A stretch of 6,277 bases of DNA from an uncultured Bacteroidales bacterium (GTDB lineage Bacteria > Bacteroidota > Bacteroidia > Bacteroidales > UBA932): positions 1 through 6,277 of the forward strand of contig CAMGTS010000079.1 in NCBI GenBank assembly GCA_946062035.1, in the 5' to 3' direction. Position 1 is the stretch's first letter, and each line of letters starts with the position of its first letter. This document shows, in pieces, positions 1 through 6,277 of this stretch. Below the pieces are notes generated by a model, which saw only the letters and a list, made by a program, of their open reading frames with translations, was not told the DNA's origin and made no database searches. A program made the translations under genes and the position numbers.

Positions 1-1
1 A

Positions 2-1240
2 CCGGTTATTCTCGAGAGGGGAAAAGATATCCATTCAAGAAAGGTCGACACGGCTCAACTTACTCTCAATCAGATAGTAAATCCCGACTCAAATTACTGC
101 TTCGGCGAAGGTGGAGCCGGAACATTTTCAGATGGGAAGCTTTATACCCGGTCTACGAAGAAAGGTGATATCAGAGAGGTCCTATATCAGTTCGTGAAAT
201 TCGGCGCTGATCCATCTATCATGATCGATGCCCATCCTCATATAGGCAGCGACAGGCTTCCGGCTATTATTGAGGCGATGAGGAATGCTATTATCGATCA
301 TGGAGGAGAGGTACACTTCAAGAGCAGGGTGACTGACCTTATCCGTGAGCATGGAGTATGGAGGGTTGTATGCAAAGACAATAACACGAAGCAAAACCTT
401 GAAATAGAATATGTCGCCAAGAATGTGATTCTTGCGACCGGCCACTCCGCAAAGGATATTTATGAACTCTTCGATAAAAAAGGGTGGGAGATTCAGGCTA
501 AAGGATTTGCTCTTGGAGTCAGAGCGGAACACCCGCAGTCACTGATTAACAATATCCAATACCACAACAAATGGCAGCCGTATCTGCCTGCCGCAGAGTA
601 TAGTCTTGTCACGCAGGTTGAAGGACGAGGTGTGTTTTCTTTCTGTATGTGTCCGGGAGGCTTACTCCTTCCATCATCTACAGCTCCTGGAGAAGTGCTT
701 CTTAACGGAATGAGTAATTCGCTAAGAAACTCCAAGTATGCGAACGCCGGAATCGTCACATCTGTCGAGCCGGAAGATGTAAAAGGGTATGACGAGTTCG
801 GCGAATTGAGAGTCCTGAAATTTCAGGAAGATGTTGAGAGACGGATTTTTTCTTTAAATGGCGGTACTTTGAAAGCTCCCGCACAGAGAATGACAGATTT
901 TGTCCGGGGCAAATATTCAGATACTTTACCTGCGACATCCTATAAACCCGGAGTTTTCAGTGCACAATTAGATGATGTTCTCCCTGCCGATGTCGCCCTA
1001 AGACTAAGGAAAGCATTTCCCGAGTTTGATAAAAAAATGAGAGGCTATTACACCTCTCAATCTTTACTTCTTGCGGTTGAGTCAAGAACCTCATCTCCTG
1101 TCAGAATCCCGAGAGACCCTGAGACCCTGCAACATATCTCGCTGCAGAATCTCTACCCTTGCGGAGAAGGGGCGGGTTATTCGGGTGGAATAGTCTCTTC
1201 GGCTCTTGATGGAATCAATGTCGCAAGAAAAATTGTCTGA
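2..1240 (+). CDS. FAD-dependent dehydrogenase, COG2509 type (5' end cut by the window edge)
   Basis: The frame is open from the first bases to TGA at 1238-1240, giving 412 residues. Family members are usually a little over 500 residues, so about 100 are missing, including the N-terminal GxGxxG dinucleotide fold. The ATG at 194 is internal: upstream codons already encode family sequence (GEGGAGTFSDGKLYTR, residues 35-50). Further hallmarks are VILATGHSAKD (142-152), the Cys-containing FCMCPGG (214-220), NGMSNS (235-240), and the C-terminal FAD-contacting block YPCGEGAGYSGG followed by SALDG (385-404). The family is a predicted flavoprotein oxidoreductase, distantly like HI0933/BaiN-type and GidA-type flavoproteins; its substrate is not established. 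It is cytosolic, with no membrane segments seen. It converges on the slyD-like gene with 3 bases between stops. Family assignment is firm; physiological function is unknown. Confidence 0.93.
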   Translation, partial: PVILERGKDIHSRKVDTAQLTLNQIVNPDSNYCFGEGGAGTFSDGKLYTRSTKKGDIREVLYQFVKFGADPSIMIDAHPHIGSDRLPAIIEAMRNAIIDHGGEVHFKSRVTDLIREHGVWRVVCKDNNTKQNLEIEYVAKNVILATGHSAKDIYELFDKKGWEIQAKGFALGVRAEHPQSLINNIQYHNKWQPYLPAAEYSLVTQVEGRGVFSFCMCPGGLLLPSSTAPGEVLLNGMSNSLRNSKYANAGIVTSVEPEDVKGYDEFGELRVLKFQEDVERRIFSLNGGTLKAPAQRMTDFVRGKYSDTLPATSYKPGVFSAQLDDVLPADVALRLRKAFPEFDKKMRGYYTSQSLLLAVESRTSSPVRIPRDPETLQHISLQNLYPCGEGAGYSGGIVSSALDGINVARKIV

Positions 1241-1243
1241 CTA

Positions 1244-1801
1244 TTAGTGGCAGCCGCCTCCGCAATGATCGCAGCACTCGCTTGAACAATCACCGCCAGA
1301 GCAGTTGTGCTGAACTTTTTCACCGAAAAGGCCCTCTGTAAGTTCTTTCTCGGTAGCGTCCCTTACTTCCTCTACTTTTCCTGTGAAGTGAAGCTCTTCT
1401 CCTGCAAGAGGATGGTTGAAGTCCATCTTGACGATTTTGTCGAGTGCCTTTACCTCTTTGATTATACCATTCAGGCGGTTTCCGCTCCTATCCTGCATAG
1501 GAAGTATATTACCCTCTTTAACAACCTCATAATCAACCTTTCCGTTCATCTCGAAGATATTGAGAGGCAAGTCTACAATCATCTGCTCATTTCTCTCGCC
1601 GTATGCGTCTTTTGCTGAAAGTCTGAATTCAAAACCATCTCCAGGCACTTTGTCGAGCAGGTTCTCCTCAAATTTAGGAAGGAGCATGCCAGACCCGAAA
1701 ACGAACTTCAACGGGTTGTCAGCCTTAACATTCTCTACCTCTTTTCCTTTTACTTCAAGTGAGTAGCTTACACTCACAACTTTGTCTTTAGCTATTTTCA
1801 T
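1244..1801 (-). CDS. slyD: SlyD-like FKBP-type peptidyl-prolyl cis-trans isomerase with Cys/His metal-binding tail
   Basis: This is a 185-residue protein from ATG at 1801 to TAA at 1244. SlyD proteins are cytosolic prolyl isomerases and chaperones whose tail binds nickel and other metals. The FKBP domain is split by an insert-in-flap chaperone domain: the N-terminal half includes FGSGMLLPKFE (35-45) and DAYGER (65-70), the insert spans about 71-125, and the domain closes with the SlyD signature DFNHPLAGEELHF (127-139). The tail (165-185) has six Cys (167, 172, 176, 177, 180, 184) and three His (165, 179, 185) among Gly, Ser and Asp. It is shorter than the E. coli tail and rich in Cys rather than His. 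An AGGA lies only 2 bases before the ATG, too close to act as a normal ribosome site. It follows the antiporter gene after 68 AT-rich bases in which I see no clear terminator or TAnnTTTG promoter, so co-transcription is possible. Confidence 0.93.
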   Translation of the reverse strand: MKIAKDKVVSVSYSLEVKGKEVENVKADNPLKFVFGSGMLLPKFEENLLDKVPGDGFEFRLSAKDAYGERNEQMIVDLPLNIFEMNGKVDYEVVKEGNILPMQDRSGNRLNGIIKEVKALDKIVKMDFNHPLAGEELHFTGKVEEVRDATEKELTEGLFGEKVQHNCSGGDCSSECCDHCGGGCH

Positions 1802-1869
1802 ATTCCTATAATTTGTTAGTTATCAATAATTTATATGTAAAATGTTATTTTCGGTCGTTTATGTTATCC

Positions 1870-3393
1870 TTAATTATCCATCTCATCCGACTGATGCTTT
1901 TCCGCCTCAGGCTCATGAACGCTTTCCAACGGTTTGCCGCTATGCCATTTGAGAAGCGGCTTGCCCCATCTGAAAATCTTGAATCCGACAGCCGCGACTA
2001 TAAGCGATACTATAGGAGACACAAAATTCAGTATGCAGTACGGGGCGTATGCGAGTGTCGGTATTCCCAGTACGCTCGATTGCATTGCACCGCAGGTGTT
2101 CCACGGCACAAGTACTGAGAATACTGTCGCAGAGTCTCCGATTGAGCGGCTGAGAAGCCTTGCCTCATAACCCTTTTCTTTGTATAACTGTTTGAGCATC
2201 TTACCCGGAACGACAATGGACATATACTGGTCTGAGAGAGTCAGATTGCAGAAGATACACGTTCCCATGGTTGTCGCCACAAGGCTTGTAGTATTCCTTA
2301 TCATCTTGTCCATCTTCGAGGTTATAGTCTTGATGTAGCCTGCCGCTTCAAAAACTCCGCCGAAAATGGTGACACACATAATCAGCCATATTGTGTTCAT
2401 CATTCCTCCTATGCCGTTCGTAGAAGCAAGCTTGGTAAGCATAGCGTTAGGAGCCGTAATATCCACGTGTGCAGCCATTATTTTTACAGGAGCGTAAAGA
2501 TAAGTTCTCCAGTCCCCTGCTGCGAATGGCGAAATCTGTCCGATTATCTGAGGTTGCGCAACGCAAGCTACTATTCCGGCGAATATTGCGGAGAGGAACA
2601 ATGTGAGGAACGGCGATATCTTCTTGACCATAAGAAAGATGGTGAAGGCCGGGATAAGAAGCAGCCATATTGAGACGTTGTATGTCGATTTGATGGCCGC
2701 TATCTGCCCTTGCACATCGACAGGAGCAGAGGCGTTGACATTCATACCTACAATCCAGAATACTATTCCTGTGATTATTACAGTAGGGATATTGGTTATC
2801 AAAAGGTATTTCACGTTGTCATACAGCTTGACACCCGCTATTGTGGCGGCAAGGTTGTTTGTATCTGATAAAGGTGACAGTTTGTCTCCGAAGTAGGCGC
2901 CTGAAATTATAGCTCCTGCGACCCAACCTGCGTGGAGACCTAGAATCTGTCCTGCGCTAAGCAGCGCTATGCCGATAGTACCTATAGTTGTCCACGAACT
3001 TCCTAACATCAGCGATATGGCTGCTGTAAATATGAATGCCACGATCAGAAAAGCCGATGGGTTGATGAGCTTAAGGCCGAAATATATCAGTGATGGTACA
3101 ACGCCGCTCTGGACCCATGTAGCGGTAAGCGCACCAATCATCAGAAGTATAAACAGCGCTCCTCCTGTATCTTTCAGATTGCCGAGCATCGCCTCTTCCA
3201 AATTCTCCCATGGAACTTTATATTTAGTGATAGCTATAAGTGCGCCCAAGACACCTGCTACAATCAAAGCGACCTGGGCAGGGCCGGAAGTCACATCCCC
3301 TGAAAACAGCCTGCTCAGCAGGAATATCAGGGATACCAAAATTACTATCGGAATCAACGATACTAATAGTGACGGTTTTTTTATGTTTGTCAT
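1870..3393 (-). CDS. nhaC: NhaC-family Na+/H+ antiporter
   Basis: This 507-residue integral inner-membrane protein runs from ATG at 3393 to TAA at 1870, close to full length for the family. NhaC antiporters exchange Na+ for protons; some relatives exchange organic acids (malate/lactate). The protein is almost entirely hydrophobic helices, starting at about residues 9-29, 40-56, 77-94, 112-130, 136-163 and 197-216, with more between 240 and 475. Diagnostic blocks are SSWTTIGTIG (132-141), GAYFGDKLSPLSDTNN (165-180, the family hallmark with the Asp/Ser/Thr residues expected near the ion path), SDQYMSIVVPGKML (387-400) and GDSATVFSVLVPWNTCG (419-435). The C-terminal ~30 residues are a charged cytosolic tail with several Glu, Lys and His. 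The start lies 18 bases after the M14 peptidase stop, so the two are very likely one transcript. Which ion or acid it moves cannot be settled from sequence. Confidence 0.93.
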   Translation of the reverse strand: MTNIKKPSLLVSLIPIVILVSLIFLLSRLFSGDVTSGPAQVALIVAGVLGALIAITKYKVPWENLEEAMLGNLKDTGGALFILLMIGALTATWVQSGVVPSLIYFGLKLINPSAFLIVAFIFTAAISLMLGSSWTTIGTIGIALLSAGQILGLHAGWVAGAIISGAYFGDKLSPLSDTNNLAATIAGVKLYDNVKYLLITNIPTVIITGIVFWIVGMNVNASAPVDVQGQIAAIKSTYNVSIWLLLIPAFTIFLMVKKISPFLTLFLSAIFAGIVACVAQPQIIGQISPFAAGDWRTYLYAPVKIMAAHVDITAPNAMLTKLASTNGIGGMMNTIWLIMCVTIFGGVFEAAGYIKTITSKMDKMIRNTTSLVATTMGTCIFCNLTLSDQYMSIVVPGKMLKQLYKEKGYEARLLSRSIGDSATVFSVLVPWNTCGAMQSSVLGIPTLAYAPYCILNFVSPIVSLIVAAVGFKIFRWGKPLLKWHSGKPLESVHEPEAEKHQSDEMDN

Positions 3394-3411
3394 AGTCTGA
3401 ACGAAGATTTT

Positions 3412-5163
3412 CTATTTTGATATAAGTATTATGGCGTTAGCCTTTTCGCCTTTCTTCATCTTCATTGTGTATATATAATCCCCCTCCTTGTCTTGTATGT
3501 GCTTCCCGATCGGTTTCCAACAATTTTCTCCCTCTTCTGAAACTCTCTTGTTCTCTCCTACAACCCATTGATATATATCATATTCACCCGGTTGAAGATT
3601 CTTGACCTTATATCTTACAAAAGCCTTGTCGCTTGTCGCAATGTAGTATTTATCTCTCAGATAAAGGTGCTTTGCGTCGTTAAGTTTTCTGCATTCGTAA
3701 GTCCTTGACGGCAGAGTAATGACTCTTGACGGATTGTCTATTCCCAAAAAATCACCGGTCGCATCTAAAATTCTGGCACCTAACTCCTTGAGATTCTGAT
3801 TGGTAACCCAAAGGCTGTCCTCTTTGTTATAACTGCTGTATGGTGTCTCCCAGGTAAGCGCGACAGTCTTATCGCCGAAGTTGTCCCAAAAATATCCTTC
3901 AAGATATTTTGAGTTCATCCTTGAGAAGCTGAGGCATTCCTTATTAAAATATGGGTTATTGTCAGTCGTAAGGGCGCAGAATGTCATCAGGTTCTTGAAA
4001 TAGGATGGAGATGTCGTTTCCTCGGTGTGTACCCAGTAGGTGGCGCAATTCGCGACCTGTGAGTGAAAATTGATGAACATATCGAAATGTTCTCCTCCGT
4101 AAGTGGTTGTTTCTATGAACTTTTTGACATTCTTGACTTCCTGCTCCGTGAGTGAATCCTCTCTATTGTAATTTATCTCCATATTCACACCATTGGCGTT
4201 GCATCTCGAATATCCGAGTGCTACTCCGTCGGGATTAATAAATGGCAGAATATAGAATATTGCATTGTCTCTTAGGGCCTTGGCGTATTCAGAATTGCTA
4301 GTGAGGGTATCAATCAACCCCTCAAGACACCAGCTTGCCGGACTTTCGCTCGGATGGATTCTGCCGTGGATATAGATTTTCCTTTTCTCTTTATCTGATT
4401 TGTATGTGTTGGTAATCAGTAGCATAGGCATTTCCCTGCCTTGAGAGCTTTTTCCTATTGAATAGATATTGACACCAGTCTTATATCTCCATTCATCGAG
4501 CTTTTTCTGAAGCCTTCCGTTTGTGTAGGGGGTATAATATGCGATGTATACAGAATCATTTTCGAATATCTTGGTGGTAATCAGTCTCTTTCTGTCATTG
4601 TCGGGGTTATCTGTGAGGACCGATTCGCATAGCGGGTCAAACCGCTCGAAATTCTTCCCGTCATAACTATACATAGGAGCACGAGGGTCAGAATGTTTGA
4701 TATTGATTGTAACGCTCTTGCCCTTCACTCCTGTCATTAAAAAATAGAACCATCTTGAGCTTGGAGCAAGCGCCGTATCAACCGGATTCAGCGGATCTTC
4801 CGCACTATATATGTTGTAGGTATAATGTGCTATGTTAGCGTTGTTTGCATCGCTGATTGTATCAATGCCGCAAAACATTACATTACCTACTCGGCCTGAT
4901 TCGAAATTTGTATAGAAGCGGATTTTTTCGGCAAGATTGTGGTATATCGTGCTGTCTTTGCAGGTCTCAGAGTCTTTCCTTGTGAGTACAGGTACAGCCG
5001 CATTGTCGAACAATACTTGGTGTACGGCGCAGGTGTCTTCCAACTTGATCTCTTCTTGTTCAGGCGTTTGAGCGAATATCTGCTGTGTTGTCAGCGTCAG
5101 TGCTACTATTACGGCGGCGCTCATGCCTGATATCTTCTTTATGCAGTTAGATAGTTTCATCAT
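3412..5163 (-). CDS. Secreted M14 zinc carboxypeptidase, CCP/Nna1-like
   Basis: I chose ATG at 5163 (583 residues; the ATG at 5160 is equally possible). The frame extends to a TTG at 5220, but that adds 19 polar residues ahead of an evident signal peptide: basic KLSNCIKK, hydrophobic core, then QQIFA|QTPE with cleavage near residue 31. No lipobox is seen, so it is probably periplasmic or secreted. Residues about 80-200 resemble the N-domain of cytosolic carboxypeptidases (FESGR, RWFYF, YSYDGKNFERF). The M14 domain follows: SSQGREMPML (239-248), zinc ligands in HPSE (His270, Glu273) and INFHS (His367), FINPDG (308-313), Arg320 in YSRC matching the catalytic Arg127 of carboxypeptidase A, and the general base Glu439 in LTWETP. 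The usual Asn-Arg carboxylate-binding pair reads Glu329-Ile330. About 100 beta-rich C-terminal residues (from ~477) form an extra domain. It is expected to remove C-terminal residues from peptides; specificity is unknown. The nhaC gene follows 18 bases downstream. Confidence 0.9.
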   Translation of the reverse strand: MMKLSNCIKKISGMSAAVIVALTLTTQQIFAQTPEQEEIKLEDTCAVHQVLFDNAAVPVLTRKDSETCKDSTIYHNLAEKIRFYTNFESGRVGNVMFCGIDTISDANNANIAHYTYNIYSAEDPLNPVDTALAPSSRWFYFLMTGVKGKSVTINIKHSDPRAPMYSYDGKNFERFDPLCESVLTDNPDNDRKRLITTKIFENDSVYIAYYTPYTNGRLQKKLDEWRYKTGVNIYSIGKSSQGREMPMLLITNTYKSDKEKRKIYIHGRIHPSESPASWCLEGLIDTLTSNSEYAKALRDNAIFYILPFINPDGVALGYSRCNANGVNMEINYNREDSLTEQEVKNVKKFIETTTYGGEHFDMFINFHSQVANCATYWVHTEETTSPSYFKNLMTFCALTTDNNPYFNKECLSFSRMNSKYLEGYFWDNFGDKTVALTWETPYSSYNKEDSLWVTNQNLKELGARILDATGDFLGIDNPSRVITLPSRTYECRKLNDAKHLYLRDKYYIATSDKAFVRYKVKNLQPGEYDIYQWVVGENKRVSEEGENCWKPIGKHIQDKEGDYIYTMKMKKGEKANAIILISK

Positions 5164-5270
5164 ATTGTTTCGTAATACCTTATCCTTGTTATTGTATGTT
5201 TTTTCTTGATTACCTGACAATAAATATTCCGCTTATCAATCGTTTTGTCTCGTCTTAGCGTGTGCGGCCA
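5164..5270. other. Intergenic gap between the TIGR02757 and M14 genes
   Basis: This 107-base gap has no strong hairpin with a T-run and no clear TAnnTTTG promoter. Just before the peptidase ATG, the minus strand carries AAGGATAAGG about 12-21 bases upstream, too distant for a confident Shine-Dalgarno site. The gap is long enough to hold a separate promoter, so whether the peptidase is transcribed with the upstream gene is open. Confidence 0.4.
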
Positions 5271-6026
5271 TTACGTGTTAAGCTGCTTTTTACTTGCGGA
5301 ATATGCGAATAGCGCAAAGTCTCCTAAGCACGGATCATCCGGAAAAGCTTCAAGCAGAAACTCCGTGATCTCTTTGGCGGTAGTATAATCGGCTGAATGC
5401 CTATTGGTTATGCCAAGCTCTAAGGCTGTATTGTGCACATGTACATCCAATGGAATTATCAGCTCCTTGGGTGTGGTGTTTTTCCAAAGTCCGAGATCCA
5501 CAATGCCGTCGTTTCTTACGAACCATCGTCTTAGCATGTGAATCTTTTTGTTTGCCATCTTGGGATTGCTCTTCTGCCCGTATATCATTACCCTCATTTC
5601 ATCCGCCGATAGGGGTTCAAGAGTCTCATTAGCAGAATAATATTTCCTGAGATTATCGCATATCGCCGCAAACGCGCTCCATTTGATTGTTCTGTGCAGA
5701 CTCTGATTTTCCGAGCGATACCGTCCTGCCATTATATATTCGTATGGTTTCCATGACATTTCGTCCAAGGCTCTTTTCGTGTCCCTTACGATCATATCTC
5801 TTCTTCCCCACGCAAGATGTGCGGCAATCACAGCGGCGATTTCCACGTCTTGGAGTCTTACAGTATAATCCTTAGGTACAGGAAATTGCGGATACTTGTC
5901 ATTTTTTCCTTGCATCAGCAAGCAGAAATGTTTTGGGAATATAATAGGGTCGCACTCGAAATACTTCGGGTTATTATACTCATTTCCGAGCCTCCTGACT
6001 ATTTCTATCGTCTCCTTTCTGTTCAT
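5271..6026 (-). CDS. TIGR02757/DUF2400 family protein, possible HhH-GPD-like fold
   Basis: I chose ATG at 6026 (251 residues). The frame also contains a GTG at 6041, two codons after an in-frame TAA, which would add only five residues. Family blocks in order are DPIIFPKHF (26-34), DVEIAAVIAAHLAWGRR (60-76), the Lys-rich NPKMANKKIHMLRRWFVR (154-171), VDLGLWK (176-182), LIIPLDVHVHN (189-199) and FPDDPCLGDFALFAY (228-242). These match TIGR02757 over essentially its full length. The family has no experimentally established function that I know of. The Asp in LDVHV (194) and a Lys 33 residues before it (161) are placed like the catalytic pair of helix-hairpin-helix DNA glycosylases, so a nucleic-acid role is a reasonable inference. 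It is soluble, with no signal peptide. It is first in the minus-strand block, behind a candidate promoter and hairpin leader, and 107 bases before the peptidase gene. Confidence 0.9.
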   Translation of the reverse strand: MNRKETIEIVRRLGNEYNNPKYFECDPIIFPKHFCLLMQGKNDKYPQFPVPKDYTVRLQDVEIAAVIAAHLAWGRRDMIVRDTKRALDEMSWKPYEYIMAGRYRSENQSLHRTIKWSAFAAICDNLRKYYSANETLEPLSADEMRVMIYGQKSNPKMANKKIHMLRRWFVRNDGIVDLGLWKNTTPKELIIPLDVHVHNTALELGITNRHSADYTTAKEITEFLLEAFPDDPCLGDFALFAYSASKKQLNT

Positions 6027-6092
6027 CGCTGTCAGCGTCACCGCTTAATATCACTTAAATTTTTCGGCATAACATACATACCGCATGCTCAA

Positions 6093-6119
6093 GCGCAAAA
6101 CTTACCAAGTTGTTTGCGC
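6093..6119. repeat. Imperfect inverted repeat (hairpin) in the leader of the TIGR02757 gene
   Basis: GCGCAAA (6093-6099) pairs with TTTGCGC (6113-6119), and ACTT (6100-6103) pairs with AAGT (6107-6110). The result is 11 base pairs, a 2-base bulge (TG at 6111-6112) and a 3-base loop. An outer CATAC (6077-6081) can also pair with GTATG (6125-6129). No T-run follows on either strand, so it does not look like an ordinary intrinsic terminator. Its place between the candidate promoter and the start codon suggests an mRNA leader structure or a protein-binding site. Confidence 0.55.
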
Positions 6120-6143
6120 ATGGTGTATGCTGTATATATCCTG

Positions 6144-6173
6144 TAAATTTATCAAAAAAATACCATAGCCAAA
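6144..6173 (-). promoter_or_regulatory. Candidate Bacteroidota promoter for the TIGR02757 gene
   Basis: Read on the minus strand, TTTG (6173-6170) is followed after 18 bases by TAAATTTA (6151-6144). This is one base off the Bacteroidota -7 consensus TAnnTTTG, paired with the -33 TTTG at slightly short spacing. Transcription would begin near 6137 and give a leader of about 110 nucleotides before the ATG at 6026. The region is AT-rich, so a chance match is quite possible. Confidence 0.3.
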
Positions 6174-6277
6174 GCCTGATGTGTAATTGAAGTGTTGTTG
6201 TCCCGCTTAGGAATAACAAACGGGTAGTGTTTCACTGAGTGTGTCTGAGCAAAGGCACTAAAAAGGACCAGCCAATT

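Noticed and set aside
1307..1618. 103-codon plus-strand open frame opposite the slyD-like gene
   Set aside because: It is antisense to a clear SlyD coding region, and its sequence shows no recognisable domain.
1802..1869. Possible promoter or terminator between the nhaC and slyD-like genes
   Set aside because: The 68 bases are AT-rich, but I found no TAnnTTTG match with an upstream TTTG and no stable hairpin with a T-run.
2969..3400. 143-codon plus-strand open frame opposite the antiporter gene
   Set aside because: It lies wholly antisense to the strongly recognised nhaC-type gene and has no family motifs; it is a shadow of that gene's codon use.
5164..5220. Upstream TTG start that would lengthen the M14 peptidase by 19 residues
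   Set aside because: The added residues are polar and would precede a clear signal peptide; the paired ATG codons at 5163 and 5160 are better starts.
6024..6037. CGCTG-A-CAGCG palindrome at the TIGR02757 start codon
   Set aside because: The arms are separated by a single base, so no hairpin can form, and it partly encodes the alternative N-terminus; likely coincidence.
6027..6041. GTG start at 6041 for the TIGR02757 gene
   Set aside because: It adds five residues outside the family's conserved region, and ATG at 6026 is a stronger codon. It cannot be fully excluded.
6085..6168. 27-codon plus-strand frame across the hairpin (starts MLKRKTYQVV)
   Set aside because: It is short, overlaps the inverted repeat and the candidate promoter, has no ribosome site, and resembles no known protein.

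Overview
The window looks like an ordinary stretch of chromosome from a Bacteroidota bacterium, probably an anaerobic Bacteroidales-type lineage. The lineage is inferred from the gene set (a TIGR02757/DUF2400 protein, a SlyD-like FKBP with a Cys/His tail, an NhaC antiporter, a secreted M14 peptidase), from the lack of convincing Shine-Dalgarno sequences before most starts, and from a signal peptide ending in an A|Q junction. No rRNA, tRNA, CRISPR array, integrase or complete mobile element was found.

Layout. The left edge cuts into a plus-strand gene for a COG2509-type FAD-dependent dehydrogenase, which runs in frame from the first bases to 1240 and lacks roughly its first hundred residues. 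It meets, tail to tail with only 3 bases between stop codons, a block of four minus-strand genes. Read in their own direction these are a TIGR02757/DUF2400 protein (6026 to 5271), a secreted M14 metallocarboxypeptidase related to the cytosolic carboxypeptidase/Nna1 group (5163 to 3412), an NhaC-type Na+/H+ antiporter (3393 to 1870) and a SlyD-like peptidyl-prolyl isomerase (1801 to 1244). Gaps are 107, 18 and 68 bases. The peptidase and antiporter are almost certainly co-transcribed; the other two may be read-through members or have their own weak promoters. No functional pathway clearly links the four, so this looks like a housekeeping and physiology cluster rather than a dedicated system.

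The last 251 bases (6027-6277) hold no gene that I can support. They contain a strong imperfect hairpin (6093-6119) and a near-consensus Bacteroidota promoter (about 6144-6173) that would transcribe the TIGR02757 gene with a structured leader. The outermost ~125 bases are unexplained, with one frame open to the right edge.

The points most worth checking are three. The DUF2400 protein carries a Lys...Asp pair placed like the catalytic pair of HhH-GPD DNA glycosylases, especially the archaeal AGOG type. The M14 peptidase keeps its zinc and catalytic residues but has Glu-Ile where classical carboxypeptidases have Asn-Arg to bind the substrate C-terminus. The TIGR02757 gene appears to have a hairpin leader. 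I did not find convincing evidence for a novel multi-gene system.
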